From: Salinarimonas sp.
GTDB taxonomy: Bacteria > Pseudomonadota > Alphaproteobacteria > Rhizobiales > Beijerinckiaceae
Length of the DNA: 64,000 nt
Reading direction: 5' to 3'
Assembly (NCBI GenBank): GCA_020832565.1
Contig: JAFIEI010000010.1
Span: 1-64,000, forward strand
Shown here: positions 1-8,124 of the stretch, piece by piece
Numbering within the stretch: the stretch's first letter is position 1
How the letters are laid out: each line of letters starts with the position of its first letter
Program-made: the position numbers and the translations under genes
The notes under the pieces: generated by a model
Seen by the model: the letters and a program-made list of their open reading frames with translations, nothing else
What the model was told of the DNA's origin: nothing
Database searches by the model: none

Positions 1-2
1 CC

Positions 3-1331
3 GAACCCCAACCCGAGCCCGAACCCGAACCCGACCCGCAACCTGAGACCGAGACTGCCCCCGAACCCGACCCCGAACCCGAACCCGAGCCGGAGCCCGA
101 ACCCGAGCCCGAACTCGAATTGCTGGAGGGGACCGATGGCGATGACGTGCTGTTCGGGGACGCGGAGCGCGATCAATTGATCATCGGCGGCGCCGGCAAC
201 GACACGATCCACGCCGTGGGCGGCGAGAACATTCTCGACGGCGGCACCGGCAACGACATCCTGCATTCCGGCGCCGGGGCCGACACCTTCGTCTTCCGCG
301 CCGGTGACGGGATGAACGACGTGATCGGCTTTGATCCGACCCGGGACCGCATCGCCCTTGATGGTGTCGTGCTCGGGGATATCTCGTTTTATCAGTACTG
401 GAACGGCGCACAGATCTATCTGGCGGACGGCACGGATTTCTTCTTTGAGGATCTGATCGATGCCAGCCTCGACGATTTCAGCTTCGTCGACATGGCGGGC
501 AATCCGCTGGGCGTCGAAAGCGGCCCCGTGATGCTCGAAGGCACTGCGGGCGACGACATTCTCGTGGGCACCTCCGGCGCGGACAATCACATCATGGGCG
601 GTGACGGCGATGATTATCTCTTCGGTGTCGGCGGTGACAACATCCTCGATGGCGGCACCGGCAACGACTTCATGCGCAGCGGCTCCGGACAGGATACCTT
701 CGTCTTCCGCCTCGGCGACGGGCAGAACGTGATCGAGAATTTCGACATTTCACAGGATCTTATCGCGCTCGACGGGCTCGCCCCTTCGGAGCTGAACCTC
801 AACAGCCTCTCCGACGGTGCCCAGCTCCTCGCCGCCGACGGCACCGAATTCTGGTTCATCGGCCTGACGGGCGTTGCGCTCGGCGATCTCTCCTTCGTCG
901 ACATGGACGGCAACCCGCTCGCGAGCGAAGAGCCGCTGATCGTGCTTCAGGGCACGACAGGCGATGACACACTGGTCGGTTCTTCAACGCAAAACAACCA
1001 CATCATCGGCGATGCCGGCGATGATTATCTCTTCGGCGTCGGTGGCGACAACCTGCTGGATGGCGGCACCGGCAATGATTTCATGACGAGCGGAGCCGGC
1101 CAGGACACTTTTGTCTTCCGCCTCGGCGACGGGCAGAACGTGATCGAGAATTTCGACGTCACGCAGGACCGCATCGCTCTCGATGATCTCGACGAGGAGG
1201 ATCTGACGCTCACCGATTTCGGCGGAGGCTCCGCCCTCGTGGCTGCCGACGGCACCGAGTTCTGGTTCATCGGCCTGACCGGCGCGACCCGCTCCGATCT
1301 CAGCTTCGTCAATTACGATCAGGTGGTGTGA
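3..1331 (+). CDS. RTX-type calcium-binding repeat protein, 5' partial
   Basis: C-terminal part of a protein with hemolysin-type (RTX) nonapeptide motifs such as GGAGNDTI and DGGTGNDIL, which bind calcium in secreted proteins. The frame is open to the window edge, so the true start lies upstream; the TTG at 120 is not a start. The first 39 codons encode a Glu-Pro-rich linker of alternating EP and DP. Then come three near-identical units at 120-530, 531-941 and 942-1331; the first two are both exactly 137 codons. Each unit has two short RTX stretches, a DTFVFR strand, an IALD segment and an ADGTEFWF-like end. RTX proteins usually leave by type I secretion, but no ABC/MFP/TolC genes are visible here. 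Substrate or enzymatic activity is unknown because the N-terminus is missing. Confidence 0.85.
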   Translation, partial: EPQPEPEPEPDPQPETETAPEPDPEPEPEPEPEPEPELELLEGTDGDDVLFGDAERDQLIIGGAGNDTIHAVGGENILDGGTGNDILHSGAGADTFVFRAGDGMNDVIGFDPTRDRIALDGVVLGDISFYQYWNGAQIYLADGTDFFFEDLIDASLDDFSFVDMAGNPLGVESGPVMLEGTAGDDILVGTSGADNHIMGGDGDDYLFGVGGDNILDGGTGNDFMRSGSGQDTFVFRLGDGQNVIENFDISQDLIALDGLAPSELNLNSLSDGAQLLAADGTEFWFIGLTGVALGDLSFVDMDGNPLASEEPLIVLQGTTGDDTLVGSSTQNNHIIGDAGDDYLFGVGGDNLLDGGTGNDFMTSGAGQDTFVFRLGDGQNVIENFDVTQDRIALDDLDEEDLTLTDFGGGSALVAADGTEFWFIGLTGATRSDLSFVNYDQVV

Positions 1332-1344
1332 TCAGGCAGAAGAT

Positions 1345-1375
1345 CGGTCGGGCGCGAATACCGCAAGCCCGACCG
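1345..1375. terminator. Hairpin between convergent genes
   Basis: A perfect 9-bp inverted repeat (CGGTCGGGC at 1345-1353, GCCCGACCG at 1367-1375, 13-nt loop) lies 14 bases after the RTX stop and 18 bases beyond the stop of the convergent glycosyltransferase gene. It could end transcription from both sides. There is no T-run on either strand, so intrinsic termination is uncertain. Confidence 0.4.
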
Positions 1376-1378
1376 GCA

Positions 1379-1417
1379 GCGCAAGGCGCCGATCATTTCA
1401 GGCGCAAGGCGCCGATC
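1379..1417. repeat. 16-bp direct repeat over the glycosyltransferase 3' end
   Basis: GCGCAAGGCGCCGATC occurs exactly at 1379-1394 and 1402-1417. The second copy encodes the last residues of the glycosyltransferase; the first covers and follows its stop codon (1393-1395). This looks like a small local duplication of the gene's 3' end. Confidence 0.6.
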
Positions 1418-3069
1418 TTGGCCAACGCCATCACCGAGGCCGTGACCCGCCCGGGCTCGAATTCGCGGCAGCGTCCGAGGATGTCGCTCAAGGGGACCGG
1501 CTCCGACCCGAGCCGGTTCAGGATCGCGACGGCCTGCGTTCCGTAATACGCACATAGCGGCGCCGGCTGCATCCGCGCCGCCTCGATCAGTTCAACATCC
1601 CCGGGCGCCACGAGGGTGGTCATCTCAAGACGCGTGCCGGAGAAATCCCCGAAGAGCCCGAACGGCGATGGATGCGCCGGCGCGGCTCGACGCGGGCTGT
1701 TGATCGCTTTGCGACGCTCCGCACAGGCACAGATCAGGTCGCGATATTGCGCGATCACCCGCCCCCAATCATATTCTGCCACGGCCCGGGCCCTGCCCGA
1801 CTCGCCCATGCGCGCCCGCAGATTCCGATCCGCGCTCAGGGCGCCGATCCGCTCTGCTGTTGCATCGATATCGACGACCGTGAGCGCCGCAATGGCGCCG
1901 ACATATTCGCGATAGCCGATCTGATGCGCCTCATAGAGACCCGCAACGCGCTCGGAAAAACTCTCCGGCGGGATTCGCGTGGGGATGCGATAGCCGTCGA
2001 TGCCGTCACGGACGAGATCCCGGTAACCGCTCCAGTCCGAAACCACGACCGGCAAACCGGCCGCCATGGCCTCGACCACGGCAATGCCGAAGGTCTCCTG
2101 AATGTTGTCCGAGAGCGAGACGAAGATGTCTGCAGCTGCATAACAGGCGCGCATGTCTTCTGCAGGCAGGTCGGGCCGCACCTCGATGCGAAGGCGCGGA
2201 TCGATCGCACGGGCCGTTTCCTGCAGATGCGCGGTGACGGCCCCGGTATCGCCGGCAGCACCCGGCGCCTGCGGCGGGCTTGACCCGGCCATGAGAAGCG
2301 TAACACGGCCTGCTTCTGCGACCCGCGCCAGCGCGACCAATAGCGGCATCGGATAAGCCTTGGTCAGCGGATCGAGGCGCCCGACCGAAAGCACGAGCAC
2401 GTCGTCATCCGACAGGCCGAGTCTTTCGCGCTCGCGCGCCCTAAGCGCTTGATTCTGTGGATATTCGGGGGAAAGACGCCCGGTTTCGATCCCCAGCGGG
2501 ATGATTGGCAGATGCGGCCGGCTGAACCGCGTCGCGCCGAGGCGCTGCCGCAGATCCTCCTCCTGCGCGTCCAGCAACCGTGTCACCACATCACGCGCCG
2601 CGCGGGAGGTACAGACGAGCGCGTCATGCCCGGCAACGGGTGCGCTCGTCATGCCGCAGATCGCCTCGCGTACCAGCGAACCGGAGAGCGAATGGGTAAC
2701 ACCGATCAAGCTGTAAGCGTCCGGTGCGCGCCGGGATCTGTGCCAGGCCCGTACAGCGAGATCCGGAGCATGGGTGATCAGATGACCGGGATCAGCGAGC
2801 TGTTCAGGAAAGCGGTGATCAATGAATGCGGTCTTTGCCTGCGGATCGGATGCGCGAATACGCGCGATGAAAGCGTCCTTCTCACGCGGATCGCCGAAAC
2901 CGGTAATCGGCGCATCAAAGCCGTGGCGGGAAATCCCCTTGAGGAATCCATCTCCGGCAACATGGCGCCCCATCGGCGCGCGGCCCGGCTGCGGGAAGGC
3001 GTCGGTCGTCGAGGCGACAGCCCAGCCGGAGAAGCAGTCATCTGTTTGCGGCACTGCAGGAGCTGTCAT
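1393..3069 (-). CDS. GT4-family glycosyltransferase
   Basis: A 558-residue retaining glycosyltransferase of group 1 (GT4, GT-B fold), expected to move a sugar from a nucleotide-sugar donor to a glycan, lipid or other acceptor. The donor-binding half carries VLSVGRLDPLTKAYPMPLL and the EX7E element in ETFGIAVVEAMAAGLPVV, followed by WSGYRDLVRDGIDGY. Residues of about 450-558 extend beyond a normal GT4 domain and end in a small, possibly winged-helix-like module (CAYYGTQAVAILNRLGSEP onward) whose role I cannot name. The ATG at 3069 has a weak AGG about 9 bases upstream. The gene is monocistronic and converges on the RTX gene; a functional link is not shown. Acceptor and donor are unknown. Confidence 0.85.
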   Translation of the reverse strand: MTAPAVPQTDDCFSGWAVASTTDAFPQPGRAPMGRHVAGDGFLKGISRHGFDAPITGFGDPREKDAFIARIRASDPQAKTAFIDHRFPEQLADPGHLITHAPDLAVRAWHRSRRAPDAYSLIGVTHSLSGSLVREAICGMTSAPVAGHDALVCTSRAARDVVTRLLDAQEEDLRQRLGATRFSRPHLPIIPLGIETGRLSPEYPQNQALRARERERLGLSDDDVLVLSVGRLDPLTKAYPMPLLVALARVAEAGRVTLLMAGSSPPQAPGAAGDTGAVTAHLQETARAIDPRLRIEVRPDLPAEDMRACYAAADIFVSLSDNIQETFGIAVVEAMAAGLPVVVSDWSGYRDLVRDGIDGYRIPTRIPPESFSERVAGLYEAHQIGYREYVGAIAALTVVDIDATAERIGALSADRNLRARMGESGRARAVAEYDWGRVIAQYRDLICACAERRKAINSPRRAAPAHPSPFGLFGDFSGTRLEMTTLVAPGDVELIEAARMQPAPLCAYYGTQAVAILNRLGSEPVPLSDILGRCREFEPGRVTASVMALAKIGALRLK

Positions 3070-3104
3070 CGTGGCGAACCTCGTCGGCGATCCTGCATGG
3101 GCTC

Positions 3105-3123
3105 ATGCAATATTGAATTGCAT
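3105..3123. promoter_or_regulatory. Inverted repeat upstream of the glycosyltransferase gene
   Basis: ATGCAAT (3105-3111) and ATTGCAT (3117-3123) form a perfect 7-bp inverted repeat with a 5-nt spacer, 36 bases upstream of the glycosyltransferase start. It is AT-rich against a GC-rich background and sits where an operator or core promoter would. No regulator is identified. Confidence 0.35.
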
Positions 3124-3176
3124 CATGTAAAGCACCGACTGCTTATCGCGTAGGCAAATTCACCCGCTTGTTGGTC

Positions 3177-3608
3177 TCACTCATCGCCAGCGGCGGCCTC
3201 GATGGCTTCCATGTCCTCGTCGGAAAGGCCGAAATGGTGGCCGATCTCGTGGATCAGGACGTGCGAGACGATGGCGCCGAGGGTCTCATCATGCTCGGCC
3301 CAGTAGTCGAGGATCGGGCGGCGATAGAGCCAGATCAGATTGGGCTCGTGCCCGGCGGAGAACAAGCCGTCGATGCCGCCGCCCTGGGCAAGCCCGATCC
3401 CCTGGAACAGGCCGAGTATATCGAAGGGTGATTCCGCCTCCAGATCCCGCAAAACCTCCTCGGCGGGAAATTCCGCGATCTGGATGACGATCTCGCCGCA
3501 GAGTTTGCGGAATTCCTCCGGCAGATCGGCGAAGGCGGCATCGGCGATGGCCTGGATCGCCGCCTGATCGGGCGCCTTCAGATCGGCGTGATCATCCGTC
3601 TTCGCCAT
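3177..3608 (-). CDS. Zincin-like metallopeptidase family protein
   Basis: A 143-residue protein of the small MetalloPept/DUF1025 family, a minimal zincin-like fold. The zinc motif is HEIGHHFGLSDED near residues 119-131, giving HExxH plus a downstream acidic ligand. Family members are cytoplasmic; their substrates are not well established. I chose the ATG at 3608 because GAGG lies 6 bases upstream; the in-frame ATG at 3614 would leave no spacing. It starts 8 bases after the stop of the YihY gene, so the two are probably translated from one transcript. Length and motif are typical of the family. Confidence 0.85.
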   Translation of the reverse strand: MAKTDDHADLKAPDQAAIQAIADAAFADLPEEFRKLCGEIVIQIAEFPAEEVLRDLEAESPFDILGLFQGIGLAQGGGIDGLFSAGHEPNLIWLYRRPILDYWAEHDETLGAIVSHVLIHEIGHHFGLSDEDMEAIEAAAGDE

Positions 3609-3616
3609 CGTCATCC

Positions 3617-4540
3617 TCACCAGTAGAATCCGTCCTGATACTGCGTGGCGCGAGACCGGCGCCGTTTGGCGGCGGCGCGCCGCATCGCGGCGATCGAGCC
3701 GTTGATCTCGCCGCCGAAGATATAGATCACGGCGAGGGTGTAGAGAAAGATCAGCGACATCATAGCCGTGGCGAGGCCGCCATAGGTCGTCGCGTAGGCC
3801 TGGGGAAACTGGGCGAGGTAGAAGCCGAAGACGAAGCCGCCGAGCAGCCAGAGGAACAGGGTCACGAAGACCCCGGGCAGCACGCTCAGGAAGCTGCGCC
3901 GGCCGGCGGCCAGGTATTTGTGCGTGATCAGCAGCGCCACCACCACGAGCAATGACGTCCCACCCAGACGAACGATATCGACGATGCGGGTGAAATCGAT
4001 CAGGGCCGGGAAGTAATTCAGCAGCGTACCCCAGACCAGCGGCCCGAGAACGATGCCGAAGGCGAAGGCGAGCATCACCGTCGCGCCGATGATCACATAG
4101 AAGATCGATTCCAGCCGCGTCACCACGAAGGAGCGGTTCTCGCGGACTCCATAGGCACGGTTGAGCCCGACCCGCAGCGCCTCGATCCCGTTCGAGGAGA
4201 AATAGAGCGCGAGCACCGCACCGATCGTGAGCAGGTCCCCGCGCCAATCGGTGAGCACGCTGCGCACCTCCTGCGCGATCGGGACGCCGATTTCATTCGG
4301 CAACACCTGCAGGATCAGCCCCGCCGCGTCGTCGGCGAGCGCGCCGGCGCCGAAGAAGCTCGCCAGCGCCGTGAGCAGGATCAGGAAGGGGAAGAACGAA
4401 AACAGGGCCGAGAGCGCGATATGGCTCGCAATCGCCCAGCCGTCATGCAGATTCATGCGGTTATAGGCGAGCATCAATATCGCGAAACTCTGGCGGAACA
4501 CGTGCAAGGTCACTGGTCTCCTGTACCGCAGATGGGTCAT
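3617..4540 (-). CDS. YihY/virulence factor BrkB family membrane protein
   Basis: A 307-residue integral membrane protein of the YihY/BrkB family (once wrongly called RNase BN). About six hydrophobic segments are visible, including LSALFSFFPFLILLTALASF and LLVVVALLITHKYLA. The stretch FSSNGIEALRVGLNRAYGV is typical of the family. Its molecular function is unknown; proposals include transport or envelope maintenance. The ATG at 4540 keeps the gene clear of the divergent EamA gene; a longer upstream reading would overlap it. A basic C-terminus (RRAAAKRRRSRATQYQ) follows the last membrane segment. It precedes the metallopeptidase gene by 8 bases. Confidence 0.85.
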   Translation of the reverse strand: MTHLRYRRPVTLHVFRQSFAILMLAYNRMNLHDGWAIASHIALSALFSFFPFLILLTALASFFGAGALADDAAGLILQVLPNEIGVPIAQEVRSVLTDWRGDLLTIGAVLALYFSSNGIEALRVGLNRAYGVRENRSFVVTRLESIFYVIIGATVMLAFAFGIVLGPLVWGTLLNYFPALIDFTRIVDIVRLGGTSLLVVVALLITHKYLAAGRRSFLSVLPGVFVTLFLWLLGGFVFGFYLAQFPQAYATTYGGLATAMMSLIFLYTLAVIYIFGGEINGSIAAMRRAAAKRRRSRATQYQDGFYW

Positions 4541-4685
4541 GGGGGGACCCGGTGCAAGCCTTTTTGCGCACGTGCGCACCGTGCAAGCTTCTCCATGTGC
4601 GCGCATCGTGCAAGCTGCTACACCCGTTCGCGCCGATGATCGGCCGGCATTGCCGCGAGCGGGGTGCCTGAAGCGGAGGAGATTC

Positions 4686-5594
4686 ATGGTCAAACCGGCA
4701 CGAACCGATTCGGCACGCAGCCAGCAGGACATGCTGGCGCAGCTTGCTCCCGCCATGTTCGTGCTGATCTGGTCGACCGGCTTCATCATGGCGCGATTGG
4801 TCACCCCCTATGCCGACCCGTTGAGCTTTCTGGCCCTGCGTTATCTTCTGGTGATCGCGCTGCTCGCGCCCGTGGCCTGGTGGTTCGGGGCGCAATGGCC
4901 GGCAACCGCCCGCGACTGGCGCGACGGGCTGATCGCCGGCGTTCTTTTGCACGGAATCTATCTCGGCGGCGTGTTCTGGGCAGTCGATAACGGCCTTCCC
5001 GCCGGCATCGCGGCGCTGATCGTGGGGTTGCAGCCGCTCGCAACGGCCCTGCTCGTTGGGCTGACCCTGGGAGAACGTGTCTCGCCCCTGCGCTGGCTCG
5101 GCATCATTATCGGCTTCGCCGGCGCGCTGCTGGTGATCCTGCCGCGTCTGGGCGTGCAGACCGGCCTGCCGCCGACGCAGGTGGGGATCGTGCTCGTCTC
5201 GATGCTCGCGATCACGCTGGGCACGATCTGGCAGAAGCGCACCGGCGGGGCGCAGGACGTGCGCACCAACACCGTGGTGCATTTCATCGGCGCGACCCTC
5301 GTCACCCTGCCCGTGGCGCTCCTTCTCGAGGATAACCGCGTGCCGATGGTCCCCGACGTCATCTTCGGGCTCGCCTGGTCGGTGCTCGTTATGTCGATCG
5401 GCGGGATTTTCCTGTTGCTGGCGCTGATCCGGCGTGGCGCGGTGGCCGGCGTGGCGGCCTTGCTCTATCTCGTGCCACCCTGCTCGGCCCTGATGGCCTG
5501 GCTGCTTTTCGGCGAGACACTCGCACCGGTCCAGATCGCCGGCATGGCGCTCGCAGCCTGCGGCGTGGCCATCGCCAGCCGCGCCCGATGGTGA
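4686..5594 (+). CDS. DMT-family transporter (EamA domains)
   Basis: A 302-residue drug/metabolite transporter with ten predicted membrane helices in two EamA repeats. The first starts around MFVLIWSTGFIMARLVTPYA; the second follows VGIVLVSMLAITLGTIWQK. EamA proteins export amino acids, metabolites or drugs, and the substrate cannot be read from sequence. The ATG at 4686 has a strong GGAGGAG just upstream. It is divergent from the YihY gene, with about 145 bases between the starts. No regulator is adjacent, so it appears to stand alone. Confidence 0.88.
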   Translation: MVKPARTDSARSQQDMLAQLAPAMFVLIWSTGFIMARLVTPYADPLSFLALRYLLVIALLAPVAWWFGAQWPATARDWRDGLIAGVLLHGIYLGGVFWAVDNGLPAGIAALIVGLQPLATALLVGLTLGERVSPLRWLGIIIGFAGALLVILPRLGVQTGLPPTQVGIVLVSMLAITLGTIWQKRTGGAQDVRTNTVVHFIGATLVTLPVALLLEDNRVPMVPDVIFGLAWSVLVMSIGGIFLLLALIRRGAVAGVAALLYLVPPCSALMAWLLFGETLAPVQIAGMALAACGVAIASRARW

Positions 5595-5713
5595 AAGGGA
5601 TACGCGACCGGGGGATATGCGCCGAAGGGCGGTGTTTGCGCCGTCGGGCGCATTGACTATGATCTCGGCAAAATGATCGGGCGGAAAACCGCCGCGAGGA
5701 AACGCGAGGGAAC

Positions 5714-6850
5714 ATGTTCGCTCTGGACGAAGACCGGATCGCCATCCGGGACATGGCCGAAACCTTTGCCGCCGAGCGGCTGGCCCCGGATGCGGTGCGC
5801 TGGGACGAGGAAAAGCATTTCCCCGTCGACGTGATGCGCGAGGCGGCAGCACTCGGCATGGGCGGAGTCTATGTCAGCGAGGATGTCGGCGGATCGGGCC
5901 TCACCCGCCTCGATGCCGCGCTGATCTTCGAAGCGCTGGCGAAGGGTTGCCCGACCGTCTCCGCCTATATCTCGATCCACAACATGTCCGCCTGGATGAT
6001 CGACAGCTACGGCAATGATACCCAGCGCCGGCAATGGCTGCCCGGCCTGTGCAGCATGGATCTGCTGGCCTCCTACTGCCTCACTGAACCCGGTGCGGGC
6101 TCGGATGCCGCCGCCCTCAAGACCCGCGCGGTACGCGATGGCGATGATTACGTCGTCAACGGCGTGAAGCAGTTCATCTCCGGCGCGGGCGTTTCGGATC
6201 TCTACGTCACCATGGTGCGCACCGGCGCCGAGGGAGCGGGCGGGATCTCGACGCTGGTGGTCCACAAGGACACGCCGGGCCTGAGCTTCGGCGCCGAGGA
6301 AAAGAAGATGGGCTGGAATGCCCAGCCGACGCGGCAGGTGGTCTTCGAGGATGCGCGCGTGCCGGTCGCCAACCGTCTGGGCGACGAGGGGATCGGCTTT
6401 CGCATTGCCATGGCCGGGCTCGATGGCGGGCGGCTGAATATCGGCGCCTGCTCGCTGGGCGGCGCCCAGACCGCGCTCGAGCGCAGCCTCGACTACATGC
6501 GCGAGCGCCACGCCTTCGGGCGCGCCATCGCGCAGTTCCAGGCGCTGCAATTCACGCTCGCCGACATGGCGACGGAGCTCGAGGCCGCGCGCACGTTTCT
6601 GTGGCGGGCCGCCGCCGCGCTCGATGCGAAGACGCCGGATGCCACGCGGCTGTGCGCCATGGCCAAGCGCATCGCCACCGATACCGGCTTCGACGTCGCC
6701 AACAAGGCGCTCCAATTGCATGGCGGCTACGGTTATCTCGCCGACTACGGGATCGAGAAGATCGTGCGCGATCTGCGCGTGCATCAGATTCTCGAAGGCA
6801 CCAACGAAATCATGCGCCTGATCGTCGCGCGCGATCTGATCGGACGCTGA
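5714..6850 (+). CDS. Acyl-CoA dehydrogenase, isobutyryl-CoA dehydrogenase-like
   Basis: A 378-residue FAD-dependent acyl-CoA dehydrogenase of normal length. It oxidises an acyl-CoA to the 2,3-enoyl-CoA and passes electrons to ETF, whose genes begin at the far end of this window. Visible family features are LTEPGAGSDAAALKTRA, FISGAGVSDLYV, QLHGGYGYL and HQILEGTNEIM; the Glu in the last is at the usual catalytic-base position. The N-terminal region (PTVSAYISIHNMSAWMID) resembles the branched-chain isobutyryl-CoA (ACAD8) group, suggesting valine-type substrates. The adjacent PaaK-like ligase 38 bases downstream suggests a shared acyl-CoA pathway. The exact substrate is an inference. Confidence 0.88.
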   Translation: MFALDEDRIAIRDMAETFAAERLAPDAVRWDEEKHFPVDVMREAAALGMGGVYVSEDVGGSGLTRLDAALIFEALAKGCPTVSAYISIHNMSAWMIDSYGNDTQRRQWLPGLCSMDLLASYCLTEPGAGSDAAALKTRAVRDGDDYVVNGVKQFISGAGVSDLYVTMVRTGAEGAGGISTLVVHKDTPGLSFGAEEKKMGWNAQPTRQVVFEDARVPVANRLGDEGIGFRIAMAGLDGGRLNIGACSLGGAQTALERSLDYMRERHAFGRAIAQFQALQFTLADMATELEAARTFLWRAAAALDAKTPDATRLCAMAKRIATDTGFDVANKALQLHGGYGYLADYGIEKIVRDLRVHQILEGTNEIMRLIVARDLIGR

Positions 6851-6888
6851 AAAGCACGCGCCACAGCGCGCCGGGGAGGATTACGACC

Positions 6889-8121
6889 ATGAGCGACCAT
6901 TTCGACAACCGCGAGACGCGCGATCGCGCCACGCGCGAGGCCGAACTCTTCGCACGCCTGCCGCAGGCCCTCGATGCCGCCATGCGCGCGCCGGGCTATG
7001 CGGGCCATCTGGGCGAGATCGACATCGATAAGGTCACCGATCGCGCCGCGCTCGCGCGCCTGCCGATCCTGCGCAAGAGCGATCTGCCCGGATTGCAGAG
7101 GCAGGCCCTGCCGTTTGGTGGCTTCGTTCCCGCTTCGCCCGGCGCCTTCGGGCGCCTGTTCACCTCACCCGGTCCGATCTACGAGCCGGAGGGGCGCGAG
7201 GACGACCCGTGGCGCGCCGCGCGCGGGCTGCATGCGATGGGTTTGCGCCCGGGCGATATCGTGCTCAACACCTTCTCCTACCATATGACGCCCGGCGGTT
7301 TCCTGATGGATTCCGGTGCACGCGCGCTGGGCTGCGCCGTGATTCCCGCCGGCCCGGGCAATACGGAAGCGCAGCTCGACCTGATCGAGGCGTTTCGCCC
7401 CAATGTCTATGCCGGTACACCTGATTTCCTCAAGATCCTGCTCGATGCCGCCGCCGAGAAGGGGCGCGACGTCTCGAGCATCAAGAAGGCCGGGGTTTCC
7501 GGCGCCGCCTTCCCCAAATCCCTGCAGGCTGCCTTTGCCGAGCGCGGGATCGTGGCGCATCAGGCCTATGCCACGGCGGATGTCGGCTTCATCGCCTATG
7601 AGACCGGCACGCATGACGGGCTCGTTGTCAACGAGGACATCATTCTGGAGATCGTACGCCCCGGCACCGGCGACCCGGTGGCGCCGGGCGAAGTCGGCGA
7701 GATCGTCGTCACCACCCTCGACCAGCACCATCCCGTGATCCGTCTCGCCTTGGGCGATCTCACCGCACAAATGGACGAGCCGAGCCCCTGCGGGCGCACC
7801 AATATCCGCATTCGCGGCTGGATGGGCCGGGCCGACCAGACGACCAAGATCAAGGGCATGTTCGTCCGCCCCGAGCAGATCGCCGCGGTCCTCGCCGCGC
7901 ATCCGCAGATCGGCAAGGCCCGCCTCGTCGTCACCCGCGAGGGGGAGAGCGATGCGATGACGCTGCAATGCGAGGTGCAATCCGGCGACGACGCCCTGGC
8001 GCAGGAAGTCGGCGCGAGCCTGCAGAGCATTCTCAAGCTGCGCGGCAAGGTCACCTTCGCGGCGCCGGGCAGCTTGCCCAATGACGGCAAGGTGATTGCC
8101 GACGAGCGCAGCTACGACTGA
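6889..8121 (+). CDS. PaaK-like AMP-dependent acyl/aryl-CoA ligase
   Basis: A 410-residue adenylate-forming enzyme of the phenylacetate-CoA ligase (PaaK) branch, shorter than typical fatty-acyl ligases. It should activate a carboxylic acid with ATP and CoA. Visible elements are GVSGAAFPKSLQ, the adenine-binding HQAYATADVGFIAYE and the hinge region GRADQTTKIKGMFVRPEQI. The usual glycine-rich P-loop (TSGTTG-like) is replaced by FTSPGPIYEPEGR, as in some PaaK relatives. The ATG at 6889 follows GGGGAGGA with 8-base spacing. It is probably cotranscribed with the acyl-CoA dehydrogenase and ends 3 bases from the convergent recQ stop. Substrate unknown. Confidence 0.82.
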   Translation: MSDHFDNRETRDRATREAELFARLPQALDAAMRAPGYAGHLGEIDIDKVTDRAALARLPILRKSDLPGLQRQALPFGGFVPASPGAFGRLFTSPGPIYEPEGREDDPWRAARGLHAMGLRPGDIVLNTFSYHMTPGGFLMDSGARALGCAVIPAGPGNTEAQLDLIEAFRPNVYAGTPDFLKILLDAAAEKGRDVSSIKKAGVSGAAFPKSLQAAFAERGIVAHQAYATADVGFIAYETGTHDGLVVNEDIILEIVRPGTGDPVAPGEVGEIVVTTLDQHHPVIRLALGDLTAQMDEPSPCGRTNIRIRGWMGRADQTTKIKGMFVRPEQIAAVLAAHPQIGKARLVVTREGESDAMTLQCEVQSGDDALAQEVGASLQSILKLRGKVTFAAPGSLPNDGKVIADERSYD

Positions 8122-8124
8122 TCG

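Noticed and set aside
3-119. Short GAACCC-type repeats at the window start, possibly a CRISPR or satellite
   Set aside because: They are the coding repeats of a Glu-Pro linker in frame with the RTX domain; there are no spacers.
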